Origin: JADKIH01 sp031417395
GTDB lineage: Bacteria > Bacteroidota > Bacteroidia > AKYH767-A > 2013-40CM-41-45
Direction: 5' to 3'
Length of the DNA: 64,000 nt
NCBI GenBank assembly: GCA_031417395.1
Contig: JANOVM010000004.1
Span: 81,150-145,149 of the forward strand
Under the pieces are notes generated by a model, which was given only the letters and a program-made list of their open reading frames with translations, searched no databases and was not told the DNA's origin. The translations under genes and the position numbers were made by a program. Below are positions 33,832 to 41,778 of this stretch, one piece after another. Numbering within the stretch: the first letter of the stretch is position 1; the number at the start of each line of letters is the position of its first letter.

Positions 33832-34635
33832 TTATCGAAGACTAAAAGAAACAGGTAGAATCATTTCTGTTTTTACAGCTTTGTTCCTTACATATCCCGG
33901 ATTCCATATTGGTGAGTTTTTTAAAGCTTCCTGCACAGATTCATCAAGACCAAAGCCCATTCCGTTTAATATTCGAATGTTGCTTACCATTCCTTCTTCA
34001 TCAATTACAAAAGAGATAAAAATCTTTCCCGACAAACCTGCATTTTTAGCTTCTTCTGTATAGCGAATTTTTTTGACGAGATACTTGTAAAATCGGTCCA
34101 TGCCCCCGGGGAATTCAGGTAGTTTATCGACGGATGCCTGATTAAAAGGTGATTGTTTTGTCTGCAATGTCAAATTGTTTTTAACAGGCCCAACAGGTTG
34201 TGTACTTGCTAATAATTCTGAGTGACCTGATGTGTCAGGATTAATTGTTATTGTTGATGTATCAACGATAGGCTGAATTTTTATCGAGTCCCTCACTGCA
34301 AGAAAACTATGTGGATCCATTTTTTTAGGCATCGATTCCTTTGGTTCTGATTGCTTCGGTGAAGGTTGAATAGGCTGTGCAATTTTTTGGCTTTGGAAAA
34401 CAAAAGGATCTGAAACATCAAGCTGGTCCTTAAACACCTTCTCAATAATAGGATCAGGGACTTTTTTTAACAGAAAAAAAATCAGAAACAATAAAGAAAT
34501 ACTACTAAGAGCAATTGTAAAAGATCGATTTAACCGTTTGTTGTAATTTATCCGTAAATCATAAGCACCATAGGCTTTGTTCCTGTTTTCAAAAACAAGA
34601 TCGTTGAGGGATTGAATTCTTTCTTTCGTTATCAT
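33832..34635 (-). CDS. tonB: Energy transducer TonB
   Basis: About 267 residues from MITKERIQSLNDLVFENRNK. The KAYGAYDLR segment is a Bacteroidota TonB N-terminal signature, followed by one membrane helix (IALSSISLLFLIFFLLKKVP) and a proline-rich linker. A C-terminal TonB domain contains FPGGMDRFYKYLVKKIRY ... KIFISFVIDEEGMVSNIRIL. The first in-frame ATG (34710) would add 25 residues lacking similarity. It probably contacts TonB boxes of outer-membrane transporters. Confidence 0.92.
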   Translation of the reverse strand: MITKERIQSLNDLVFENRNKAYGAYDLRINYNKRLNRSFTIALSSISLLFLIFFLLKKVPDPIIEKVFKDQLDVSDPFVFQSQKIAQPIQPSPKQSEPKESMPKKMDPHSFLAVRDSIKIQPIVDTSTITINPDTSGHSELLASTQPVGPVKNNLTLQTKQSPFNQASVDKLPEFPGGMDRFYKYLVKKIRYTEEAKNAGLSGKIFISFVIDEEGMVSNIRILNGMGFGLDESVQEALKNSPIWNPGYVRNKAVKTEMILPVSFSLR

Positions 34636-34856
34636 GGAATTAATTTTCTTTACAGGAGAAAGAAGTCTGATTAATTCCATAAACATCAAAAAAGATGACA
34701 ATTTCAACACAATTGCAGTCCTTACAAAAAAGTAAAAGAAAGCCTCAATAGTTTTCTATGTTACATTGTTAATTTCTTTCGTAATCATCAGGAAATTAAT
34801 AAAAAAACAAAAAGTAATTTTAGTTTCTCATTTCTATACTTAAATTGTCCCAAATT

Positions 34857-35591
34857 ATGAATATGAAAAAAACGTTGACCTTTATTGCTATATTGATCTT
34901 AAGTTCAAAATTAGCATCAGCTCAATTAAAAGTAAGTTTTCGTTCCACTGATGGAGTGAAGGTAACTGCCGACTGGTATCCGGTAAGCAGCGAAAATCCT
35001 GTAATATTACTTTGTCATCAGAACGGATACAGTCGCGGAGAATTTTCTGAAATAGCTACAAGACTCAATCAGTTTGGGTTTAATTGTTTAGCCGTTGATT
35101 TACGTGTAGGAGGAGAAGTGAATGGCGTTAATAATGAAACTGCAGAAGCTGCTAAAAAGATGGAGCCTGTATTAGCCGATGCTGAAAGAGACATTGTTGC
35201 TGCTGTTGATTACCTCAATGTACGATACAAATCACCTTTGATAATTTTAGGAAGCTCCTATTCTGCCTCGCTTGCTTTAAAAGTCGCTGCACAAAATGAA
35301 AAAGTTGCAGCCGTTGCTGTTTTTAGTCCGGGCGAATACTTTGAACCCGCAGATTATATCGGTACTCATATCACGACTCTTTTGAAGCCGGTTTTTGCAA
35401 CATCATCCAGAGAAGAAGCCGATAAAGTGACTGATCTATTAAAGGATGTTAATTCCAGAATTAAGGTTCAGTATATTCCTACATCAAAAGGAGACCATGG
35501 GGCAAAAGTACTCTGGTCTAAATCTCCTTTCAACCAGGAATATTGGATAGCTTTGATGAGCTTTCTTGACAAGATGAAAAAAATGCAATAA
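34857..35591 (+). CDS. Secreted alpha/beta hydrolase (dienelactone hydrolase-like)
   Basis: About 244 residues with a signal peptide (MNMKKTLTFIAILILSSKLASAQ). The alpha/beta hydrolase fold is seen in VILLCHQNGYSRGEF, GFNCLAVDLRVGGE and ILGSSYSASLALKVAA, where the nucleophile elbow is G-S-S-Y-S, and a late histidine occurs in SKGDHGAKVL. Family members hydrolyse esters or related bonds; substrate unknown. Transcription may continue into the next gene 16 bases downstream. Confidence 0.85.
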   Translation: MNMKKTLTFIAILILSSKLASAQLKVSFRSTDGVKVTADWYPVSSENPVILLCHQNGYSRGEFSEIATRLNQFGFNCLAVDLRVGGEVNGVNNETAEAAKKMEPVLADAERDIVAAVDYLNVRYKSPLIILGSSYSASLALKVAAQNEKVAAVAVFSPGEYFEPADYIGTHITTLLKPVFATSSREEADKVTDLLKDVNSRIKVQYIPTSKGDHGAKVLWSKSPFNQEYWIALMSFLDKMKKMQ

Positions 35592-35607
35592 GCATGAATT
35601 TCTATTC

Positions 35608-36327
35608 ATGAGGGGGTTTTATCTTGGCTGGTTGCTGTTGCTTATTCCGTTAGTTTGTTTGTCTCAAAAGGGCGTAACCACTGTTGGAATACAGGTAAAA
35701 CCCATTTTCCCAATTTCATTTCTCGGAACCGGTAAAATTACAAATGATACTGCAGGAGTTCATTTTGAAACGATTCTTAATTCCGGATTCAGCAGCGGAA
35801 TGGTAGTACGACATAACTTTACTAATCTCCTGGCATTTGAAACAGGGATCAATTATGTCAAAAGAAAATATACGCTAAGCTTTTCGGAAAAAGATTTTAC
35901 CGGCCAGACTACCTTTCGTATTATAGGGTATGAAATACCTGCTTTATTGATGGTATATGCACAGCTGGGAGAAAAAATTTATATCAATGGAGCAATGGGA
36001 CCTGTGCTTGATATGTTTGCCAGCAATGTTCAGACGTTTGACGATTACTATAACAATATTGCTATTAGAAATCATATTCTTCAGCCATCTTTAACTGCTA
36101 ACCTTGGATTTGAATACAGAATGAAAAAAAGCGGAATATTGTACCTTGGGACATCTTTTTTAAGGCCATTTACTTATATCTACCTTTCTAAAATCGGTTA
36201 TTATAAAAATGGTAAAAGTGTTATCATACAAAATGAACTAACCGGCAGTTATCTAACGATCGATTTAAGATATTTCTTTCCTGAGACAAAAAGAAAAGCC
36301 GCTATTAGCAATGATATGCTTGAATAA
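35608..36327 (+). CDS. Outer-membrane beta-barrel protein (PorT-like)
   Basis: A 239-residue protein with a signal peptide (MRGFYLGWLLLLIPLVCLSQ) and beta-barrel alternation typical of the OMP_b-brl_2 family, e.g. HNFTNLLAFETGINYVKRKY and SLTANLGFEYRMKKSGILYL. It ends with barrel strands (LTIDLRYFF) and a polar tail. Function unknown; PorT-like proteins are among candidates, but no sure assignment is possible. Confidence 0.75.
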   Translation: MRGFYLGWLLLLIPLVCLSQKGVTTVGIQVKPIFPISFLGTGKITNDTAGVHFETILNSGFSSGMVVRHNFTNLLAFETGINYVKRKYTLSFSEKDFTGQTTFRIIGYEIPALLMVYAQLGEKIYINGAMGPVLDMFASNVQTFDDYYNNIAIRNHILQPSLTANLGFEYRMKKSGILYLGTSFLRPFTYIYLSKIGYYKNGKSVIIQNELTGSYLTIDLRYFFPETKRKAAISNDMLE

Positions 36328-36693
36328 TCAGATTATATAAAAACATTGATACGGATCAGAGTTGTGAGGTGATTAATTAATTTGAATTTTTTATTTGCGA
36401 GCATATTTACTAGGTTATTTTGCTGAATTTGAGTTGCCTATATTTCGGTTCAGAGAAAATTATTTATAGTAACCAAGCTTTTGAACCCAAGTATCCTTTG
36501 GCACATTTGCTGGTTAGTTTTTAATATGCTTAGAGAAAATTACGCATACTAAAAACTTGCTTCGCACCAACTGCAAAAGAGCTAAAGCCAACCGCACAAT
36601 CAAAAACATAAGCCAAAAAAATTTTCGCCACTCCCCGTCTCCGTAATTGTTAATAATTATTCATTGACAATTCAAATTCTTTTAATATTTTTG
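36328..36693. other. Intergenic region upstream of the restriction module
   Basis: About 366 bases without a supportable gene. AGAGAAAATTA occurs twice (near 36452 and 36531), and the composition is more AT-rich than its neighbours. It ends at the palindrome described next. It may contain the left boundary of an acquired module, but I see no clear repeat or integrase. Confidence 0.4.
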
Positions 36694-36706
36694 GACATAA
36701 AATGTC
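36694..36706 (+). promoter_or_regulatory. Palindromic operator candidate (C-box) before the HTH gene
   Basis: GACAT-AAA-ATGTC is a perfect inverted repeat 18 bases ahead of the HTH start. Controller (C) proteins of restriction-modification systems bind such short palindromes at their own promoter. The position fits that role, but binding is not shown. Confidence 0.5.
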
Positions 36707-36724
36707 AAGTCAAATACATACAAA

Positions 36725-37033
36725 TTGAAAAGCATAGGCGAAATAATTAGGGAATTGAGAGAACAGAAATCTCTTTTACTTAGGCAAGTTGCAGCGGAAA
36801 TAGAAATTGACCAAGCCTTGCTTAGTAAAATTGAGAGAAACGAACGAATGCCTACAAAAGACCAAGTAAAACGTTTTGCAAAATTTTTCGGCAAAGACGA
36901 GAACGAATTACTTGTTTCATTTTTTAGCGACAAATTAGTTTATGAAGTTCGTAACGAAGAAGTCGCTTTAAAAGCTATGCAAGTAGCCGAAAAGAAAATC
37001 AATTACATCATCAAAAGCAAAAATGGTAAATAA
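36725..37033 (+). CDS. XRE-family HTH controller (C protein-like)
   Basis: A 102-residue HTH_XRE protein. The helix-turn-helix is IGEIIRELREQKSLLLRQVAAEIEIDQALLSKIERNERMP (about residues 4-43), with a helical C-terminal tail (VAEKKINYIIKSK). The start is TTG at 36725. It overlaps the methyltransferase start by 11 bases, and the perfect palindrome upstream makes autoregulation likely. In R-M systems such small proteins delay endonuclease expression until methylation is established. Confidence 0.82.
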   Translation: MKSIGEIIRELREQKSLLLRQVAAEIEIDQALLSKIERNERMPTKDQVKRFAKFFGKDENELLVSFFSDKLVYEVRNEEVALKAMQVAEKKINYIIKSKNGK

Positions 37034-38609
37034 TACATCCATACAACCCACAGCTAACGAGCTTCCTAGTCATTTTGCTGACAGGTTAGGGATTTATTAT
37101 GCTTCATTAGTTAATCAGGAACATAAAAAAGAGAAAGGACAGTTTTTTACACCGAGAGAAATTGCTTCTCTAATGGGATCTTTTGTAAAAACATCGAACA
37201 CATCTTTGCGAATTCTTGACCCGGGCTGCGGAACAGCAATTTTAACTTGCGCCTTAGTAGAACACCTTTTATTGAATAAAAATTTGCAATCAATTGAATT
37301 GGTTGTTTATGAAACGGACAACGATTTAATTCCGTTGACAAAAAAATCACTTGACTATACAAAAGAATGGTTGTTATCAAAGAAAATTGAGTTTAACTAT
37401 TTAATTCATAAGAATGACTTTGTATTAGAAAACGCAAACTGTCTTTCAGAAAATGTAAATCTGTTTTCAGAAAAAACAGAACCATTTGACATAATTATTT
37501 CTAACCCACCATATTTTAAATTACCAATAGACGACAAGCGTTCAATTGCTGCTAAGAGAGTTATTAATGGACATCCTAATATTTACGCCATTTTTATGGC
37601 TGTTTCTGCAAAACTTTTAAAAGAAAACGGAGAAATAATTTTTATAACTCCCCGAAGCTACGCTTCGGGAAGTTATTTTAAATTGTTTCGTGAATATTTT
37701 TTCAAAATTATTGAGATTGACAATGTCCATTTATTCGTTTCCCGCAAAGACACCTTTAACAGAGACAAAGTATTACAAGAGACCGTAATTATTAAAGGGA
37801 AGCGAAAAGAAAAGAACAATCCTAATCATAATGTTGTTGTTTCTTCATCACAAGGACTAAAGGATATTCTTAAGCCCGAATCAAAAACATTCAAGCAAAA
37901 AGTATTAATTGATTTAAGTTCCAATGAAAAAATTCTTTATTTGCCGACAAATAATTTTGAAGAATCAATTTTAAACATTTTCAAAAACTGGAACGGTAAT
38001 TTAAATAAATATAATATTCAAATATCCACTGGACCAGTTGTTGGCTTTAGATGCAAAGAATATATTCAAGAGAATTACCAAAATGGAACAGTATTTCTTG
38101 CTCCTTTATTTTGGTTACATAATGTAAAACAAATGATTCTGGAATGGCCTCTTCCAAAACCTGATAAAGGACAATATTTAAGAATTGAAAACGATTCAAA
38201 ATCAATTTTAATTCCAAACAAGAATTATATTTTACTTAGACGTTTCAGCAGTAAAGATGATAAGAGTCGATTAATTGCTGCTCCTTATTTCTGTAATTAT
38301 ATTAAATCGGAATATATCGGTGTTGAGAATAAGGTAAATTATATCTATCGCCCAAAAGGTCATCTGGATAGAAATGAAATTCTTGGATTGTGTGCCTTAT
38401 TGAATAGTACACTATTTGATTCGTTTTTTAGAATTTTTAACGGGAACGTAAATGTAAGCGCTACTGAACTTAGAGAAATCCCCCTACCAGAACTTGAAAC
38501 CATAAAAGAAATCGGGAACAACATTACTCTTTCTAATGACTTTTCAGTTGAAAACACAAACAAAATAGTAATTGAACAATTTGAACTCTCAACAAGCCTA
38601 CATGAGTAA
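37023..38609 (+). CDS. Adenine-specific DNA methyltransferase (BsuBI/PstI type)
   Basis: A 528-residue SAM-dependent N6-adenine methyltransferase. The N-terminal KKEKGQFFTP segment (residues 35-44) is typical of gamma-class/BsuBI-PstI enzymes. Motif I is LDPGCGTAIL (65-74) and the catalytic motif IV is NPPY (161-164). A long target-recognition region follows. Length is close to M.PstI and M.BsuBI (about 500 residues), and with the adjacent endonuclease the predicted target is CTGCAG. It overlaps the HTH gene by 11 bases and the endonuclease start by 8. Confidence 0.93.
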   Translation: MVNNTSIQPTANELPSHFADRLGIYYASLVNQEHKKEKGQFFTPREIASLMGSFVKTSNTSLRILDPGCGTAILTCALVEHLLLNKNLQSIELVVYETDNDLIPLTKKSLDYTKEWLLSKKIEFNYLIHKNDFVLENANCLSENVNLFSEKTEPFDIIISNPPYFKLPIDDKRSIAAKRVINGHPNIYAIFMAVSAKLLKENGEIIFITPRSYASGSYFKLFREYFFKIIEIDNVHLFVSRKDTFNRDKVLQETVIIKGKRKEKNNPNHNVVVSSSQGLKDILKPESKTFKQKVLIDLSSNEKILYLPTNNFEESILNIFKNWNGNLNKYNIQISTGPVVGFRCKEYIQENYQNGTVFLAPLFWLHNVKQMILEWPLPKPDKGQYLRIENDSKSILIPNKNYILLRRFSSKDDKSRLIAAPYFCNYIKSEYIGVENKVNYIYRPKGHLDRNEILGLCALLNSTLFDSFFRIFNGNVNVSATELREIPLPELETIKEIGNNITLSNDFSVENTNKIVIEQFELSTSLHE

Positions 38610-39537
38610 ATTAGATGAAGCAAAAAAGATTTTGAAAGAACTTGGTCTGCCAACAGCTCAGCAAAATGACACTTCAGCATACACGCTTTTAGCTTTGTGC
38701 GGTGTTAAACCAAGAAACAAATGGGTTAAAGCAACAAGAACAAGTCAGAAGGTTTCAAAAGGAATTATGGCTTTTGTGTACGAAGTTTATGGAAAAGAAT
38801 ATGCTCCCAATTCTCGTGAAACTTTTCGTAGACAAGTATTACATCAATTTGTTCAAGCGAGAATTGCAGATTACAATCCCGATAATCCTAAACTACCTGT
38901 AAATAGTCCGAATGCTCACTACGCATTAACACAAGGCGCATTAGATGCAATCCGAACATTTGGAACGAAAGATTGGAAAAAAGCAGTTGGTAAATTCATA
39001 TTAGAAGAAGGCGATCTATCTAAAAAGTATAAAAAGGAGCGGAAACAGATTTTAATTCCGGTTAAACTAAGCAATGGTAAAACTTTAAAATTATCATCGG
39101 GAAAACACAATGAAGTTCAAGCAGCTATAGTTCACAATTTTGCTGCCCGCTTTGCAAATGGGGGGTCTGTATTATATTTGGGTGATACGGCTAAAAAAGA
39201 TTTATACGTCGACAAAAAGATGCTGAAAGAATTAGGCATCCCAGTAAATCAGCATAGTAAGCTTCCTGATGTTATTATATATGACCACACCAAAAATTGG
39301 TTATTTTTAATTGAAGCAGTTGCTTCTCACGGCCCTGTTTCTCCGAAACGAGTAATTGAACTCGAAGACTTTTTAAAGAATTGCAAAGCAGGTAAAATAT
39401 ATGTAACTGCATTCCCCGATTTTGCCGAATTTAAAAAACACTCAAATAATATTGCTTGGGAAACAGAAGTATGGTTGGCAGATGTACCGGAACATATGAT
39501 TCATTTCAATGGCGATAGATTTATGGGGCCACGTTAA
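38602..39537 (+). CDS. BsuBI/PstI-family restriction endonuclease
   Basis: About 311 residues from ATG at 38602, matching the 316-326 residues of R.BsuBI and R.PstI. The nuclease core is visible as KLPDVIIYDHTKNWLFLIEA (PD at 222-223 and E238) followed by VASHGPVSPKRVIELE, with a preceding helical DNA-recognition part including FRRQVLHQFVQARIADYNPDN. The predicted cut site is CTGCAG, from family resemblance. An in-frame TTG 10 codons upstream is less likely. It overlaps the methyltransferase stop by 8 bases and is 10 bases before the DUF262 gene. Confidence 0.92.
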   Translation: MSKLDEAKKILKELGLPTAQQNDTSAYTLLALCGVKPRNKWVKATRTSQKVSKGIMAFVYEVYGKEYAPNSRETFRRQVLHQFVQARIADYNPDNPKLPVNSPNAHYALTQGALDAIRTFGTKDWKKAVGKFILEEGDLSKKYKKERKQILIPVKLSNGKTLKLSSGKHNEVQAAIVHNFAARFANGGSVLYLGDTAKKDLYVDKKMLKELGIPVNQHSKLPDVIIYDHTKNWLFLIEAVASHGPVSPKRVIELEDFLKNCKAGKIYVTAFPDFAEFKKHSNNIAWETEVWLADVPEHMIHFNGDRFMGPR

Positions 39538-39547
39538 TTAATAAAAT

Positions 39548-40603
39548 ATGAAAAGACAACCTTCAACGCAACAAATTTCTTGGTTTCTTGATCTAGAAAG
39601 AAATACACAACTGGATCTTAATCCTCCATATCAAAGAAAAAGTGTTTGGTCTCCAAAAGACCGTAGATTTTTTCTTGATACGATTTTCCGAAATTATCCA
39701 ACTCCTCCCATTTTTGTTCATCGAACAATTGATGACAATGGCTTTACAATGTATCATATCGTGGATGGAAAACAGCGACTTGAAACAATTCTTGGTTTTG
39801 CTAAAAACAAAATTGCAATTGATCCGAATTATGGTGATGTAAATTATGATGGAAAGAAATTCAGTGAGCTTGATGTTGATCAAAAAAGAAAGTTCTGGGA
39901 TTATACTTTAGTTGTTGATTTCATTGAATCCGTTGACGGAGCTAACATTGATCAAGTATTTGATAGAGTGAACAGAAACTCCATAAACTTGCAACCACAG
40001 GAACTTAGACACGCAAGATTTAATGGTTGGTTTATCAATGAAACAGAAGATGAAGCAGAAAATGACTTCTGGTGGAATATTAAAGTTAGTACCCGCGCAA
40101 AGGATAAACGTATGAAAAATGTGCAATTAATTGCAGAATTACTTCTCATAATTTTGGATAAAAAAATTGTTGGGTTTAATCAAGACTACCTTGATGATAT
40201 GTTTGCATTATATGATTCACCTGAAGAATCCATAGACACATTCGATGAAGAAGCATACAAGATTGAACGCAATAGAATAAAAACGTATTTGACAGAAATG
40301 GATACTCATAATGCTTGCATTTCTACTTATGCCAAAACCGCTAATAATTTGTACACTCTATGGGCACTTGTAGCTTTATATGAAGTACCTGCTGCTGCTA
40401 CCTTAGCAGATAGCTATACTGCTTTTATGACTCAGGTTGGCATCTTTGCTGCTGCCGAAAATCCAGAGGCCCTCGTTCCGGAAAATGCTGCGCCTATGCT
40501 ACAAAGAGCTTTTACATACTACAGAAATTCTAAAGGCGCATCTACAGATTTAACACAACGTAATGAACGACTTAATTCATTAAAATCGATTTTGCCAGCT
40601 TAA
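39548..40603 (+). CDS. Stand-alone DUF262 (GmrS-like) protein
   Basis: A 351-residue protein with the DUF262 ParB/Srx-like fold. LDLNPPYQRKSVWS (residues 23-36) and the DGxxR motif in IVDGKQRLETIL (71-82) come first, then VFDRVNRNSINLQPQELRHARFNG (137-160). GmrS proteins with this domain are NTP-dependent parts of nucleases attacking modified DNA. Here no DUF1524/HNH nuclease partner is fused or adjacent. It lies 10 bases after the endonuclease and 2 bases before a RelA/SpoT-domain gene, so it is probably a sensor or regulator within one transcript. Role inferred. Confidence 0.88.
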   Translation: MKRQPSTQQISWFLDLERNTQLDLNPPYQRKSVWSPKDRRFFLDTIFRNYPTPPIFVHRTIDDNGFTMYHIVDGKQRLETILGFAKNKIAIDPNYGDVNYDGKKFSELDVDQKRKFWDYTLVVDFIESVDGANIDQVFDRVNRNSINLQPQELRHARFNGWFINETEDEAENDFWWNIKVSTRAKDKRMKNVQLIAELLLIILDKKIVGFNQDYLDDMFALYDSPEESIDTFDEEAYKIERNRIKTYLTEMDTHNACISTYAKTANNLYTLWALVALYEVPAAATLADSYTAFMTQVGIFAAAENPEALVPENAAPMLQRAFTYYRNSKGASTDLTQRNERLNSLKSILPA

Positions 40604-40605
40604 AA

Positions 40606-41577
40606 ATGAAAATAGTTAATTCGATTTCCAAAATATACATTGAGCAAAAGCCATTTGCAGAAAAATTGCAAACGCAGGTGGATAATCTGGTTCGTTCAAA
40701 TAAGAAGGACAGTTGGCATTATTACAGTCGAATTAAATCCGAAGAAAGTTTTGCATTAAAACTTGAAACAGGCAGAGTAAAAGAACCTTCCAAAATGGAA
40801 GACTTTTATGCGTGCACATTGGTCGTTGAAAATATCAACGAAATTAAAAATGGAATTAAATTTATTGAATCTCTTTTTGAAATTAAAAATCGAAAACCCC
40901 CAGCGGACAATTTTACCCATAAAGAATCTTCTTCATTTGCTTTTGATGATTTGCGGTTATATGTAAGCTTGAAAAAATTAGAATATCTACCCCCAGGATC
41001 TTTACCTGATATAGTTTTCGAAGTTCAAATCAAAACTTTTTTACAACACGCTTGGTCGATCGCTACGCACGATCTTATATACAAATCGGATACAGTTAGC
41101 TGGCCAAAAGAACGAGTGGCATATCAAGTTAAGGCTATGCTAGAGCAAGCGGAAATATCAATTAGCGGTGTTGACGCACTATCTCAATTACCAGAATTGG
41201 CAAAAGAAAATCGAGAATCAACAGCTTTGAATGAAATTAAGAAGTTTCTTATTGACTCCTTTCCAGCAGATTCACTTCCGTTTGACTTGCTTCGACTGTC
41301 TGGAATTGTAAACGATATTTTGAGAACTTTTAAAATTGACTTGAAGCAACTGAAAACAATTATTGATGCTGAAACTGCTGTGCATAGAGGAGTTAAAACT
41401 CTTGATCTTTCACCTTATGGAATAATTATTCAATCAATTATCAATCAAAATCCCGTATTATTTGAGAGTGTATTCAAGAATGAACATAAAATTAAGTTTA
41501 ATAGTATCTTTTTACCATCAGAAATACTATCAAACAAGATTAATTTTGAAAATGAAACTAATGCCATTCGGATCTAA
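40606..41577 (+). CDS. RelA/SpoT-domain nucleotide pyrophosphotransferase-like protein
   Basis: A 323-residue protein whose first half resembles the RelA/SpoT synthetase. The nucleotide site reads YYSRIKSEESFALKLETGR (residues 40-57), a candidate Mg-binding D66 lies in MEDFYACTLVVEN, and FEVQIKTFLQHAWSIATHDL (138-157) carries the E139 ligand. The usual GYxxxH acceptor-binding motif is absent; the region reads FAFDDLRLYVSL. The rest is helical without a known domain. No hydrolase domain is present. It is two bases after the DUF262 gene, so it may be a toxic effector (small alarmone synthetase-like) of the module; inference. Confidence 0.85.
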   Translation: MKIVNSISKIYIEQKPFAEKLQTQVDNLVRSNKKDSWHYYSRIKSEESFALKLETGRVKEPSKMEDFYACTLVVENINEIKNGIKFIESLFEIKNRKPPADNFTHKESSSFAFDDLRLYVSLKKLEYLPPGSLPDIVFEVQIKTFLQHAWSIATHDLIYKSDTVSWPKERVAYQVKAMLEQAEISISGVDALSQLPELAKENRESTALNEIKKFLIDSFPADSLPFDLLRLSGIVNDILRTFKIDLKQLKTIIDAETAVHRGVKTLDLSPYGIIIQSIINQNPVLFESVFKNEHKIKFNSIFLPSEILSNKINFENETNAIRI

Positions 41578-41673
41578 TAAGGCCTCGCTATTTTTGTCAT
41601 ACTTTTTGTACCGACAAACAATTAGCACATTTGCCTCCTCGTTCCTGCGGGGGCAAAACATTATTTAACCCAC

Positions 41674-41716
41674 CCAAAGTAAAACCTGACCATACTAAAC
41701 AAATGATTCCGGTCAA
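41674..41716. repeat. IS21-end-like sequence at the module's right flank
   Basis: ACCTGACCATACTAAACAAATGATTCCGGTCAAAT resembles the TGATTCCGGTCATACTATACC repeats at 23972-24000. It may be a decayed insertion-sequence end marking the right side of the acquired restriction module. Confidence 0.35.
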
Positions 41717-41721
41717 ATAAA

Positions 41722-41751
41722 AAAGTCCTGTGAAAACTTTCACAGGACTTT
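41722..41751. terminator. Bidirectional terminator
   Basis: Stem AAAGTCCTGTGAAA / TTTCACAGGACTTT with a very short loop (AC), between the RelA/SpoT-domain gene (+) and the C25 peptidase gene (-). Confidence 0.85.
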
Positions 41752-41778
41752 CTGTTTCGATTAATTAATTAACCTGAA

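Noticed and set aside
36328..36724. Integrase or attachment repeats at the left edge of the restriction module
   Set aside because: No recombinase frame and no matching direct repeat with the right flank beyond a 10-base likeness (GCACATTTGC) that may be chance.
39548..40603. Complete GmrSD Type IV restriction enzyme
   Set aside because: Only the DUF262 half is present; no DUF1524 or HNH motif in this gene or its neighbours.
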